Assembly (NCBI RefSeq): GCF_028683095.1
Contig: NZ_JAJUBC010000019.1
Coordinates: 1 to 64,000, forward strand
From: Enterovibrio gelatinilyticus
Lineage (GTDB): Bacteria > Pseudomonadota > Gammaproteobacteria > Enterobacterales > Vibrionaceae
Direction of reading: 5' to 3'
DNA: 64,000 bases
Made by a program: the position numbers and the translations under genes. Shown here one piece after another: positions 18,975 to 27,834 of this stretch; positions within the stretch are counted from its first letter, which is position 1, and the number at the start of each line of letters is the position of its first letter. The notes below the pieces were generated by a model. It was not told the DNA's origin, ran no database searches, and was given only the letters and a program-made list of their open reading frames with translations.

Positions 18975-21668
18975 ATGAAAGGTTTGGTGAAAAACGAGCC
19001 AATAATAGTACTCGCCGATGAAGATCTCTCGCATGTTGATTTTCACCAGCAGATATTGAGTGAAAATGGTTACTGGCTGCGCTCCGTAGCGACACCTCAA
19101 AAACTGACCACTATTCTCGAACAGCACCCCGTCAATATTCTTGTCATCAGCATGGACTTCGCTTTTGAAAGCGGAGAGTCGATTGATGTTGAGATCAAGA
19201 AGATCCGTGCTCTGAGCACATGTAAAAACACGCGGATTATTATGACGGCTAACACGTATTGCGGTGATCAGAAGCAGTTGGCTTTCCGTTCGGGAGCCAG
19301 TGATTATATGGTTTATCCCATCGCGGCAGACGAGCTTTATTTAAAAATGGGCACACACCTGGTGGCGGGCGCACACAGAGGGGTGACGAGCGCGTTGAGT
19401 CGAAGTGCTAATCTATTGACTGAAGTCAATATGACACTATCTCCTCTCATTGCGACATCAGTGAGCTGTGCTCAAATGCTCAACCAAACATCGCTGAGCA
19501 ACAAACAGTCTGTTTACGTGGACAGTGTGAATAATGCGATGAAACGAGCGTCTGTGATTGGTGACAATCTGCGAGATTTCGAGGAGATGTCGACGAATAC
19601 TATTTCTCTCGACAACACGCCGTTTGACCTCGGACAGTTACTTGAAAGCTTGAGAGATTATTTAGTCGGTGAAGCGGAGAACCGGTGCGTAGAGTTGTTG
19701 TTCAATGTGCCGCTTGATGTGCCACGTTCACTTGTTGGCGACCCAGACCGTTTAAGACGTATTCTACTCAACCTGATCAGCGAAGCATTTATCGTTGGCG
19801 GTGGCTGCCCCATTATTTTGAGTATTCAAGCAGGAAAATTGTCTGATTCAAGTGTGGTATTGGAGTTTTCAGTGCACCGGAAAATCACTGATGACGAGCA
19901 AGACTCAGACGATTTGGATGAGCTGGCAGAACGAGCGGCTATGGCAATGTCAGAGCTTGATGAATCCTTGAATTTGGTGGTGGCCTGTTGTCTCGTCGAA
20001 CTGATGGGGGGCGCGTTTCATGAAGAGTCAATCGATAAAGATTCAGGGATTTACTTCAATCTTGAATTACAGGTCGCGAAGGTTAATGCGGATAAGAGCT
20101 TTGCCGTCCCCGTTGATCTAAGAGGGTTAAGGGTACTGGTGGTGGACGACAATCCCTCTTCGATCGCGGTGCATTCAGCCATTATTTCGTCTCTGGGTTT
20201 CTACTGTGAATCCGCGAGTGATGTTGATAGCGCATTTCATGCAATCGAAGAAGGACATTTAGATCTTGAAGGAGAACCCTTTGATCTTGTATTGCTTGAT
20301 TGGTCTATGCCCGGCAAAAAAGGCTTTCATTTACTTGAAAAACTCCAAACTGATATGACACCAGAACAACGGCCATTGGTGATAGTGATCAGTGCGTTTG
20401 ATCGTGCTGTTATTGAAAAAGAACGCAGCAAAGGCCAGGTGGATGGATACCTTCATAAGCCAATTTCTGCGTCCGTTATGTTTGACACCATGATGGAAGT
20501 GCTGGGTAAAAATCTACCAAAAACGCACCAACGCATTATTGCAGCGCAAGTGCATTCAAATGGCATCACAATTAATGGTAGCGGCAAGCGCATCCTCGTT
20601 GTTGACGATATGCCGATAAACCAGCAGATCGTACAAGAAGTACTAATCAGCAATGACTTTCAAGTTGAGTTGGCGGATTCAGGGCGCAGTGCGGTGGTCA
20701 AAGTGTGTCCTGCGCCAGAGCTATATGATGCCGTCTTGATGGATCTAGAAATGCCGGAAATGAATGGCCTCGAAGCAACACGTATTATTCGGGAAACTGC
20801 CGATAGAGAGAGTTTGCCGATTTTTGCATTAACGGCCCACACCATGGAACGAGACCGTCAACGGTGTGCGGATGCTGGAATGAACGATCATGTAGCAAAG
20901 CCACTTGATGCCGATATTTTGCTGAAAAAACTTGCGAGCCACTTAGGTTTAGCGGTCAATGCAACAGATATTCGTGATGTAAATAAATCGGTTGAAGTCG
21001 AAGAGTATGAATACGTCGATGTCGATGACGGTATTAAGCGAGTAATGGGTAATGAGAAGCTGTATTTCAAACTGCTGAGTGATTTTGCCCACCAGGCTCG
21101 GGCACAAGAGAGCCAAGTGTGCGTTTTGATTGAATCGGGCAAGTTAACGGAAGCAGCTGAAAGCGCCCATAATATTGCAGGTAGTGCTGGGAATCTTTCG
21201 GTTGTTGCACTAAGAAAATCAGCCAAGCAACTCCAAAATGCGTTAATGACATTGGAGGACTATCAATTGTCACTCAGCCAATTTCGGCGCGATATGGATA
21301 ATGCCATTAAAGAAATCGGCGACATTTTGCTTAAGCGGCATAATGTTACTTCTCTTCATAAAACGACTGAAAACGACGCATCTACAGCGCTGCCCAAAAG
21401 TCATTCAGTCAACCAGATGGATAAGGCCTTCATCGACCGCATATTTGTACTGGAATCGCAGATCATGGCGCAAGATATGATGGCCATAGACAACTATTAT
21501 CAGATGTTGGTCGATTTCTGTGATTTGGCGATTAAGCTCAAACCGGTTGGTGACAAGTTGATTGAACTTGATTACCCCCAAGCTTTAACGGCGTTAAAGC
21601 AATTCATTTCTGACAACGGATTCAGCAAAGAACAAACGGAGCAGGGAGGTCAGTCATATGTTGGTTAA
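18975..21668 (+). CDS. Degenerate hybrid histidine kinase: REC-like, pseudokinase core, REC, REC, Hpt
   Basis: An 897-residue cytosolic signalling protein without membrane segments. Residues 8-130 are a receiver-like domain lacking the normal phosphoacceptor context, with the conserved Lys replaced (DYMVYPI). Residues 140-370 align with a HisKA-HATPase core, but the H-box reads VNMTLSPLIATS with no histidine, the N-box Asn is Glu270 (LLNLISEA), and the G2 box before LVELMGG is absent; it should not bind ATP or autophosphorylate. REC at 385-510 (D442, K495) and REC at 538-660 (D590, K642) look intact. An Hpt domain at 690-780 has H732 in AHNIAGSAGNL. It overlaps the next gene by 11 bases, so it likely feeds phosphate to, or regulates, that c-di-GMP protein. 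Start ATG at 18975 follows AAAGGAAC. Confidence 0.85.
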   Translation: MKGLVKNEPIIVLADEDLSHVDFHQQILSENGYWLRSVATPQKLTTILEQHPVNILVISMDFAFESGESIDVEIKKIRALSTCKNTRIIMTANTYCGDQKQLAFRSGASDYMVYPIAADELYLKMGTHLVAGAHRGVTSALSRSANLLTEVNMTLSPLIATSVSCAQMLNQTSLSNKQSVYVDSVNNAMKRASVIGDNLRDFEEMSTNTISLDNTPFDLGQLLESLRDYLVGEAENRCVELLFNVPLDVPRSLVGDPDRLRRILLNLISEAFIVGGGCPIILSIQAGKLSDSSVVLEFSVHRKITDDEQDSDDLDELAERAAMAMSELDESLNLVVACCLVELMGGAFHEESIDKDSGIYFNLELQVAKVNADKSFAVPVDLRGLRVLVVDDNPSSIAVHSAIISSLGFYCESASDVDSAFHAIEEGHLDLEGEPFDLVLLDWSMPGKKGFHLLEKLQTDMTPEQRPLVIVISAFDRAVIEKERSKGQVDGYLHKPISASVMFDTMMEVLGKNLPKTHQRIIAAQVHSNGITINGSGKRILVVDDMPINQQIVQEVLISNDFQVELADSGRSAVVKVCPAPELYDAVLMDLEMPEMNGLEATRIIRETADRESLPIFALTAHTMERDRQRCADAGMNDHVAKPLDADILLKKLASHLGLAVNATDIRDVNKSVEVEEYEYVDVDDGIKRVMGNEKLYFKLLSDFAHQARAQESQVCVLIESGKLTEAAESAHNIAGSAGNLSVVALRKSAKQLQNALMTLEDYQLSLSQFRRDMDNAIKEIGDILLKRHNVTSLHKTTENDASTALPKSHSVNQMDKAFIDRIFVLESQIMAQDMMAIDNYYQMLVDFCDLAIKLKPVGDKLIELDYPQALTALKQFISDNGFSKEQTEQGGQSYVG

Positions 21669-23406
21669 CCACAGCGCAGCCGATAAAGACACCCTATTAA
21701 TCATTGACTCTTCACCTAATAGTGTTCGCATATTAAATGCGATATTAGGCGAAGAGTATCGCGTCATTTTCTCTACGACGGGAACAACCGCGAGTGTTCT
21801 GATAAAAACTGAGCAGCCGAAACTTGTATTGCTGGATGTTGATCTGCCCGATATGGATGGATTTTCTCTCTGTCAGGCCTTCAAAAATGACGTGGCAACA
21901 AAAGATATTCCCATCATTTTGATCAGTGAGAAGCAAGAAGATGAGAGCCGTGAAATGGGGCTGCGTATCGGTTGCGCAGATTACATCAACAAGCCTGTTT
22001 CTCCTGCAGAAGTGAAACTTAGAATATACAATCAATTGCGAATTCGTCGTAACGAAGACCTGATTATGCAGCGAGCGCTTTATGATTCACTGACGGGACT
22101 GGCGAACCGAAATCTAACATTAGACCGTCTTCGTTATGCGATTACCCATGATCTGAGGCGTGGGCTGCTCACGGGCTTAATGTTGGTGGATATCGATAAT
22201 TTTAAATTGATTAATGACACTCTTAGCCATGATGTTGGGGATCAAGTCTTAGTAGAGTTGTCTAAGCGCATTCTCCAAGTCGTGCGTGAGGTCGACACGG
22301 TAGGTCGAGTGAGTGGCGATGAATTTTTGATTGTGCTTCCGGGTCTGCATCAAACAGAAAATGCATGTCAGATAGCGAGCAAATTACGCAAAGCCATCAA
22401 CAAGCCTATTTCTGTTTCCAGCGGGGGTGAGGTGCATATCACTGCCAGTATAGGTGTTTCACTGTCACCGCTGGATACAGAAGATTTCAAGCGGTTATTT
22501 GCCAATGCTGACGTTGCGAAAGACCAAGCTAAATGCGGCGGAAAAGATTCTTATCGTATGTTCACGTCTGAAATGAATGACAATGTTCACCGCCGTGTTC
22601 GAATTGAATACAACCTTGTTCGAGCCCTTTCTCTCGATGAATTTTCGCTTGTTTACCAGCCGTTTATTGACCTGAAGACCAATGAAGTTGTGGGGGCTGA
22701 AGCATTGCTACGGTGGAACAATAGTGAGCTTGGAAGCGTACCTCCAGATGAATTTATACCGATCGCTGAACAAACCAATTTGATATATGAAATCGGAAAG
22801 TTTGTATTGAAAACGGCTGTGTATGATTTTCTTAGGCTTAGGAATTTTCAAGGTCGACTTCTCAATGTGGCGATCAATATATCACCGCAACAAATTCGTA
22901 AATCGGGTTTTGTCGAGGATGTGAAAGCCACTATCGACGAGGCAGGGTTTGATGCAAATCGCCTAGAGTTGGAAGTGACGGAAGGAGTACTTTTGAGTCA
23001 ACAAATGTATGTGAAAGACGTGATAGAAGAACTCCACAGCATGGGGGCAGTACTATCGATGGATGATTTTGGTTCTGGCTATTCTTCTTTGAGCTATTTG
23101 CTGCGTTTTCCATTTGATGCGTTGAAAATCGACCGTGAATTTGTAGATGGTATTACCGACGTTGAAATTAACGAAACGTTGGCAACCGCCGTGATATCCA
23201 TGGCGCGTGGGCTCAAGATGAGAACAATCGCCGAAGGCGTTGAGACACAAGAGCAATTGGAGATGCTGACGTCGAAAGGCTGTGATCTGGCACAGGGTTA
23301 TTATCTCGGTCGTCCAATTAGCATTGATGCGTTCCGAGAGTTCTTGGGTTTGTCTAGTCACGAGACAGAGCCTCAAGACAATGATGGTGTGATGGCTCAA
23401 AAATAG
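21658..23406 (+). CDS. Response regulator with GGDEF and EAL domains (c-di-GMP turnover)
   Basis: 582 residues. The REC domain (10-130) has phosphoacceptor D60 and K112. The GGDEF domain has signature SGDEF at 219-223 and an RxxD inhibitory site (R210-D213) at the usual five-residue distance. The EAL domain (from 325) keeps EAL 348-350, N407, E439, DDFG from 469, K490 and E526, so phosphodiesterase activity is expected; cyclase activity is uncertain because the first Gly is Ser. ATG at 21658 overlaps the kinase-like gene and has GGGAGG upstream. Being divergent from a TAAG-bearing retention adhesin, it may set the local c-di-GMP level that decides adhesin retention; that link is inference. 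Confidence 0.93.
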   Translation: MLVNHSAADKDTLLIIDSSPNSVRILNAILGEEYRVIFSTTGTTASVLIKTEQPKLVLLDVDLPDMDGFSLCQAFKNDVATKDIPIILISEKQEDESREMGLRIGCADYINKPVSPAEVKLRIYNQLRIRRNEDLIMQRALYDSLTGLANRNLTLDRLRYAITHDLRRGLLTGLMLVDIDNFKLINDTLSHDVGDQVLVELSKRILQVVREVDTVGRVSGDEFLIVLPGLHQTENACQIASKLRKAINKPISVSSGGEVHITASIGVSLSPLDTEDFKRLFANADVAKDQAKCGGKDSYRMFTSEMNDNVHRRVRIEYNLVRALSLDEFSLVYQPFIDLKTNEVVGAEALLRWNNSELGSVPPDEFIPIAEQTNLIYEIGKFVLKTAVYDFLRLRNFQGRLLNVAINISPQQIRKSGFVEDVKATIDEAGFDANRLELEVTEGVLLSQQMYVKDVIEELHSMGAVLSMDDFGSGYSSLSYLLRFPFDALKIDREFVDGITDVEINETLATAVISMARGLKMRTIAEGVETQEQLEMLTSKGCDLAQGYYLGRPISIDAFREFLGLSSHETEPQDNDGVMAQK

Positions 23407-23561
23407 CGTCGACCAGACTAACCTACAATCTCTAGATTGCGAGTGTACATCGAGTTCTGAGAACCGGGCACTTTTCAGTGGCTTTTGAAGTTGAACGAAA
23501 GTCTTACTCATCATGCGCTAGGCTACTATTACTAGCGAGTAAGGACTTAAGGAGATGAAAA

Positions 23562-23759
23562 ATGAAACTAATTACGTTGTTGTTAGTGGTTTTATTTGTG
23601 TCGACAGGGTGTCGTTTAACGAGCGTTGAAGGTGAAACCAATGACGTTGAAATTAAAGTAAAGTCAAAAGATCATAACGACGATGACAAGGATTATTCTG
23701 GGGATAAATCTGACGGTAAATTTTGTCCGCCTGGACAAGCAAAGAAAGGGCGCTGTTGA
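23562..23759 (+). CDS. Small acidic lipoprotein with C-terminal CPPGQAKKGRC motif
   Basis: 65 residues with an excellent ribosome binding site (TTAAGGAG). A short lipoprotein signal ends in STGC (Cys17). The mature part is rich in Asp and Lys, and closes with FCPPGQAKKGRC, whose two cysteines may form a disulfide. I recall this ending in other small gammaproteobacterial lipoproteins of unknown role. It stands alone, 155 bases after the GGDEF-EAL gene. Confidence 0.75.
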   Translation: MKLITLLLVVLFVSTGCRLTSVEGETNDVEIKVKSKDHNDDDKDYSGDKSDGKFCPPGQAKKGRC

Positions 23760-23847
23760 GAATTTTATTTCATGTCTCAGCATGCGTTTATAATGTCACC
23801 TCCTACAAATTCTTTGCTTCTCTTGCCGTAAAGAGTGAGATTGATAT

Positions 23848-24330
23848 TTATAGATCGAGGTAGAGCCTCAACATATCTTTATGTTGAACACCATTTTCCC
23901 AAATGGGTTCATCGTAGTTTTCCAGAAAATGGTTAGTTACCACTTCGGATACGCGAAAACCCATTCGTTGATAAAAAGCCAGTTGGTAGCCGAATGTTCC
24001 TGTCCCTATTTCCAACCGTTTGATTTTCTTCTTACGCGTAAATTGTATTGCGTACTTGAGAAGGCCTGTTCCCCATCCATTGCCCTGAAACTCGGGTGAT
24101 ACGGCAATATTAAACACCTCAGCGACGCCAGAGTCTGTTTTTTTGATGACACATGCCGCGATGATTTGTTTGTTTTTCAAAGCGACAAAGCACCAGGAAT
24201 CAAGTAGATAAGAAGCAATGCTGGTTGCGGAAGGATCTGCTTCTAAAAGTAAAGATGGGGGGACAGCGATAGGGGCGACCTCAGCAAAAGTAACGATATC
24301 TTTAATAGAAGCGGTTTCGCCATTTACCAT
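23848..24330 (-). CDS. GNAT-family N-acetyltransferase
   Basis: 160 residues. The acetyl-CoA-binding motif A is VAEVFNIAVSPEFQGNGWGTGLLKYAI with the Q/RxxGxG/A turn (QGNGWGTG), followed by LEIGTGTFGYQLAFYQRMGF, typical of GNAT motif B. The substrate, small molecule or protein, cannot be read. ATG at 24330 has AAGG eight bases upstream. No operon partners. Confidence 0.85.
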   Translation of the reverse strand: MVNGETASIKDIVTFAEVAPIAVPPSLLLEADPSATSIASYLLDSWCFVALKNKQIIAACVIKKTDSGVAEVFNIAVSPEFQGNGWGTGLLKYAIQFTRKKKIKRLEIGTGTFGYQLAFYQRMGFRVSEVVTNHFLENYDEPIWENGVQHKDMLRLYLDL

Positions 24331-24526
24331 CTGATGGGCCTTCTTAATGAAACGAGATTCTTTTTATACGCTGACGTTGTCGTTCCAGTTTAATGGTACC
24401 GAGAGCGCGATTAATTTAGCGTCATAAGGTTGCCAGAGAACGGAAAGAAACGATGGCATCAATGTCACGCATTGCCTAATAAGTTGGCGTTTTTTTATTC
24501 ACTTAAGGAGAATTATCACTATTGCG

Positions 24527-24841
24527 TCATTCGGGATGCGATGGCGAATGAGGTTTGGGTGAGAGCAATTTGTCTCTTTTCAACCGATACTTATACAACG
24601 CCTCGCATACATACCAGCTGACAAGGCTTATTGTCAGGCTGAAACTTGCGATCTTTAAACAATAGATAGGAAAGGAAAGAAAGAACTGTTCGACGTCATT
24701 ACCATTGGTAGAGAAGTAAGCCGAGCCAACGAGTCCCATCAATGTGCCAATGGTGAAAACCAAAAATAACGTGATGACATAATTTAACTTACCGTGGCGA
24801 CGGGTTTGCTTCCAAACATGGAGCGGATGCTCGAGATCCAT
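24527..24841 (-). CDS. Small membrane protein of unknown function
   Basis: 104 residues with two predicted membrane segments (about 21-43 and 58-80) and a basic C-terminal tail (YKYRLKRDK). Both segments are flanked by charges as in a real hairpin membrane protein. I do not recognise a family. The ribosome binding site is weak, so the call rests on the residue pattern. Confidence 0.5.
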   Translation of the reverse strand: MDLEHPLHVWKQTRRHGKLNYVITLFLVFTIGTLMGLVGSAYFSTNGNDVEQFFLSFPIYCLKIASFSLTISLVSWYVCEALYKYRLKRDKLLSPKPHSPSHPE

Positions 24842-24938
24842 AGTGACGTCAATATACTGTGTAAAGTGAGGCGGTTAGGATAATTCAACGCGTTGTTTTA
24901 GGGGGCAGTTGTTGGTTGTTCTGCGAGCGAATTAGAAC

Positions 24939-24965
24939 TATACCCAAACAACCTGAAGATGCTGG
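24939..24965. repeat. Dispersed CAACCTGA element, copy A
   Basis: TATACCCAAACAACCTGAAG and following TGCTGG, lying three bases past the fdhD stop. The same core occurs at 46830, 47973 and 57835; I associate it with short repeats common in Vibrio intergenic DNA. Confidence 0.6.
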
Positions 24966-24967
24966 AT

Positions 24968-25828
24968 TCAGCGAGGTTTACCAACGTTATGATCAAGGCG
25001 TCCCTTTGCCGAACGATTGTAAAACCGAGGCGCATCTTTTCGAGGGAGGTGTATCAGATTGAGATTCGCCTGAATGGCAGTGTTGACGGCCAATGACGTT
25101 GGCGTGCCGAGTGTGATCAATGTCCCGACACCTGCGGTCACCGCTTTTTGTACTAATTCTATACTGCATCGACTTGTCATCAATAGGGCATACGTTGGAG
25201 AGAGTGAGCGGTGACGTAGCCCCGCACCAAGGACTTTGTCGAGGGCGTTGTGCCGCCCAATATCTTCTTTACACGTCAGTATCTGTCCGTTGTCATCGAC
25301 GAGCAGTGCAGCATGAATCGCGCCGCTGATGTGCCCCAATGATTGCCATTCTCGCAGCGTGTCACGCAGTTTGAGAATGCTGGCGTTGCTGATAGGTTCG
25401 ATGTAATCCAGTGCACTTAAGCTTGGAATAGCATGTGCCAGCGATTCAGCACCACAAATACCACACCCCGTTCGGCCTGCTAAATGACGCTTGGTCAGTG
25501 ACATTCTTGCGAGTGCTCTATTGGCTAAGGTGACATGGGCGAGTAAAGCGTCGTTTTCTGTCTCTACGACGATGTCATGGATTTCACCACTGTTTCGAAT
25601 AATTCGTTCACTGAATGAAAATCCATAGATGAAGTCATCTATATCTTGAGGTGTCACCATCATGACTGCGTGACTGACCCCGTTGTAGGAAATCGCAAGA
25701 GGTGTTTCCGTGGGTAGCGTCGAAAAACACGTCACGTCATTTTCTTCGTCCATGTAATGGTGAAGAGAATGAGGAGGAAGGGGATGGTCTTCCTTTGACT
25801 GGGCGGGTTTGGATTTGGGTTTCGTCAT
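24968..25828 (-). CDS. fdhD: Formate dehydrogenase accessory sulfurtransferase FdhD
   Basis: 286 residues. FdhD passes sulfur from IscS to the molybdenum cofactor of formate dehydrogenase, which is needed for activity. The catalytic CxxC is in GRTGCGICGAESL; DIDDFIYGFSFSERII and GHISGAIHAALL, then EDIGRHNALDKVLG, are standard family signatures. I chose ATG 25828 over the upstream TTG at 25849. No formate dehydrogenase is in the window. It is divergent from the sarcosine oxidase operon, whose formaldehyde product can be oxidised to formate, so a pathway link is plausible. Confidence 0.92.
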   Translation of the reverse strand: MTKPKSKPAQSKEDHPLPPHSLHHYMDEENDVTCFSTLPTETPLAISYNGVSHAVMMVTPQDIDDFIYGFSFSERIIRNSGEIHDIVVETENDALLAHVTLANRALARMSLTKRHLAGRTGCGICGAESLAHAIPSLSALDYIEPISNASILKLRDTLREWQSLGHISGAIHAALLVDDNGQILTCKEDIGRHNALDKVLGAGLRHRSLSPTYALLMTSRCSIELVQKAVTAGVGTLITLGTPTSLAVNTAIQANLNLIHLPRKDAPRFYNRSAKGRLDHNVGKPR

Positions 25829-26239
25829 GGATGACTCATCGCTACACAATATTACTCAATATTACTCAATAGACGCAGACATATTCATGCTGCTGTCGCC
25901 CTATAAGCTACCGCAGATCTTTGACGCTTAATCGATAGGACAGCGGAGCGCTTCTAGAGGATAGGATAGTGCTATTACGTCTGCTGTGCGTTAAACGAGG
26001 GCGAAAAAGTGACGTAACGCATTGTCATTGATCAATGGAGAAAAATGCCCTAATTGTGTTGTCGCAAACACATTGAGGGCAGGCGCAATTGCGCACTCTG
26101 AGGTAGCAGAGCAACCTTACCATGGTCGAGATTGCGTGGTAGCTTCGCGACCAACGGCGATGAAATGACTACACTTTTGGTGCAACCTGCCTCCCTTGTA
26201 ATTGGGGGATCAGAATTTTCCTCGGCACAGGACAAAGGA
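25829..26239. other. Divergent intergenic region fdhD / sox
   Basis: 411 bases with no gene I can support. It contains a 10-bp direct repeat ATTACTCAAT at about 25848-25868 near the fdhD start. I looked for a glycine riboswitch pattern before the sox genes and did not find one. Promoters for both directions must lie here. Confidence 0.6.
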
Positions 26240-27490
26240 ATGACAAATTACTCAGGATTCGGCCTGTTTAAACACGCCCTGACTTTCCATGAAAACTGGC
26301 AGCGTGTTTGGCGCAACCCCACCCCTAAACCCTATTACGACGTGATCATTGTTGGCGGTGGTGGTCATGGGTTGGCAACCGCGTATTACCTTGCTAAAGA
26401 GTGTGGGGTGAAAAACGTTGCGGTGATCGAAAAGGGCTGGCTAGGCGGTGGTAACACAGCGCGAAATACCACCATTGTTCGTTCCAATTACCTGTGGGAT
26501 GAAGCGGCTCACCTCTATGAACACTCATTGAAACTATGGGAAGGCTTGTCTCAGGAGCTAAATTTCAATTTGATGTTCAGTCAACGTGGGGTGCTCAATT
26601 TGGGGCATACCCTTCAAGACATGCGAGATATTGAACGACGAGTGAGTGCCAATAGGCTCAATGGTATTGACTGTGAAGTGCTAGATACCCGAGGCGTTCA
26701 AGACCTTGTTCCCTTGCTAGATTGTTCGGAAAATACACGTTATCCGGTCATGGGCGCCAGTTGGCAACCAAGAGGCGGTGTGGCGCGTCACGATGCTGTC
26801 GCGTGGGGTTTTGCACGGGCGGCTGACCAACTTGGTGTGGATCTGATTCAGCAAACGGAAGTGACAGATTTGCGTATCGAAGAAGGCAAAATCAAAGGTG
26901 TAGAAACCTCAAAAGGATTTATCGGCGCTGAGAAAGTCGGTTGCGTTGTTGCAGGTAACTCTGGCGAGCTTGCACGCATGGCAAACATGACACTGCCCAT
27001 TGAGTCTCATCCATTGCAAGCCATGGTGTCAGAGCCGCTCAAACCTTGTATTGATACAGTGATCATGTCTAACCAAGTTCATGGTTATATCAGCCAATCT
27101 GATAAGGGGGACTTGGTGATCGGTGCTGGGATTGATGCGTATAACGGCTTTGGTCAACGTGGCTCTTTTCCGGTTATTGAGCATACCATTGCGGCCATCA
27201 TTGAAATGTTCCCTTTCCTCAGCCGGGTGCGTATGAACCGCCATTGGGGCGGTATTGTCGACACTTGCCCTGATGCATGCCCGATCATCAGTAAAACTGA
27301 CATTCAAGGGTTGTACTTCAATTGTGGTTGGGGGACGGGTGGTTTCAAAGCAACACCGGGTTCTGGCCACGTGTTTGCCCATACCCTTGCGAATGACTCG
27401 CCGCACCCGTTAGCGGCGCCCTTTAATATCGACCGTTTTGTGTCTGGCTATTTGATTGATGAGCACGGCGCTGCCGGCGTTGCGCATTAA
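26240..27490 (+). CDS. soxB: Heterotetrameric sarcosine oxidase, beta subunit
   Basis: 416 residues. It demethylates sarcosine to glycine, handing the methyl group as formaldehyde to tetrahydrofolate and electrons to oxygen. The FAD-binding motif is [22 protein letters not shown] near the N-terminus, and [15 protein letters not shown] follows. His184 in [17 protein letters not shown] matches the covalent FMN histidine of the family. The C-terminal [16 protein letters not shown] is also typical. I placed the start at ATG 26240 ([14 protein letters not shown]), where family members start, with AGGA seven bases upstream, rather than the TTG at 26132. First gene of soxB-D-AG. Confidence 0.95.
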   Translation: MTNYSGFGLFKHALTFHENWQRVWRNPTPKPYYDVIIVGGGGHGLATAYYLAKECGVKNVAVIEKGWLGGGNTARNTTIVRSNYLWDEAAHLYEHSLKLWEGLSQELNFNLMFSQRGVLNLGHTLQDMRDIERRVSANRLNGIDCEVLDTRGVQDLVPLLDCSENTRYPVMGASWQPRGGVARHDAVAWGFARAADQLGVDLIQQTEVTDLRIEEGKIKGVETSKGFIGAEKVGCVVAGNSGELARMANMTLPIESHPLQAMVSEPLKPCIDTVIMSNQVHGYISQSDKGDLVIGAGIDAYNGFGQRGSFPVIEHTIAAIIEMFPFLSRVRMNRHWGGIVDTCPDACPIISKTDIQGLYFNCGWGTGGFKATPGSGHVFAHTLANDSPHPLAAPFNIDRFVSGYLIDEHGAAGVAH

Positions 27491-27519
27491 CCTCACGCAG
27501 TATTGGAAAAGGAACTGAC

Positions 27520-27834
27520 ATGCTACGTATTTACTGTCCTTACTGTGAAGAACACAGAGACGAAGACGAATATGCCTATGGTGGCGAGGCGCATATTGTT
27601 CGCCCAGAAGACCCTGATGCGCTGAGTGACAAAGAGTGGGGACACTATTTGTTTCATCGTAAAAACATCAAAGGTAGCCATCGAGAAATGTGGTATCACG
27701 CTGCGGGGTGTCGAAAATTCTTCAATGTGCAGCGCAATACGGTGACCTATGACATTGAGGCGGTGTACAAGATTGGTGCGTCAGCAGAGGCGGATAAGTC
27801 TCATGGCCAATCAAACGGGGAGGCGAATGCATGA
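27520..27834 (+). CDS. soxD: Sarcosine oxidase, delta subunit
   Basis: 104 residues. The small delta subunit binds zinc; CPYCEEHRDEDEY at the N-terminus and WYHAAGCRKFFNVQRNT near the C-terminus carry the expected Cys and His ligands. It follows soxB by 29 bases with a good ribosome binding site (AAAAGGAAC), and its stop overlaps the next start (ATGA), so translation is probably coupled. Confidence 0.95.
   Translation: MLRIYCPYCEEHRDEDEYAYGGEAHIVRPEDPDALSDKEWGHYLFHRKNIKGSHREMWYHAAGCRKFFNVQRNTVTYDIEAVYKIGASAEADKSHGQSNGEANA

Noticed and set aside
24430-24621. 63-codon plus frame.
   Set aside because: Overlaps the opposite membrane-protein gene and has no support of its own.
25850-26239. Glycine riboswitch before the sox operon.
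   Set aside because: Expected because sarcosine yields glycine, but the conserved aptamer cores were not found.
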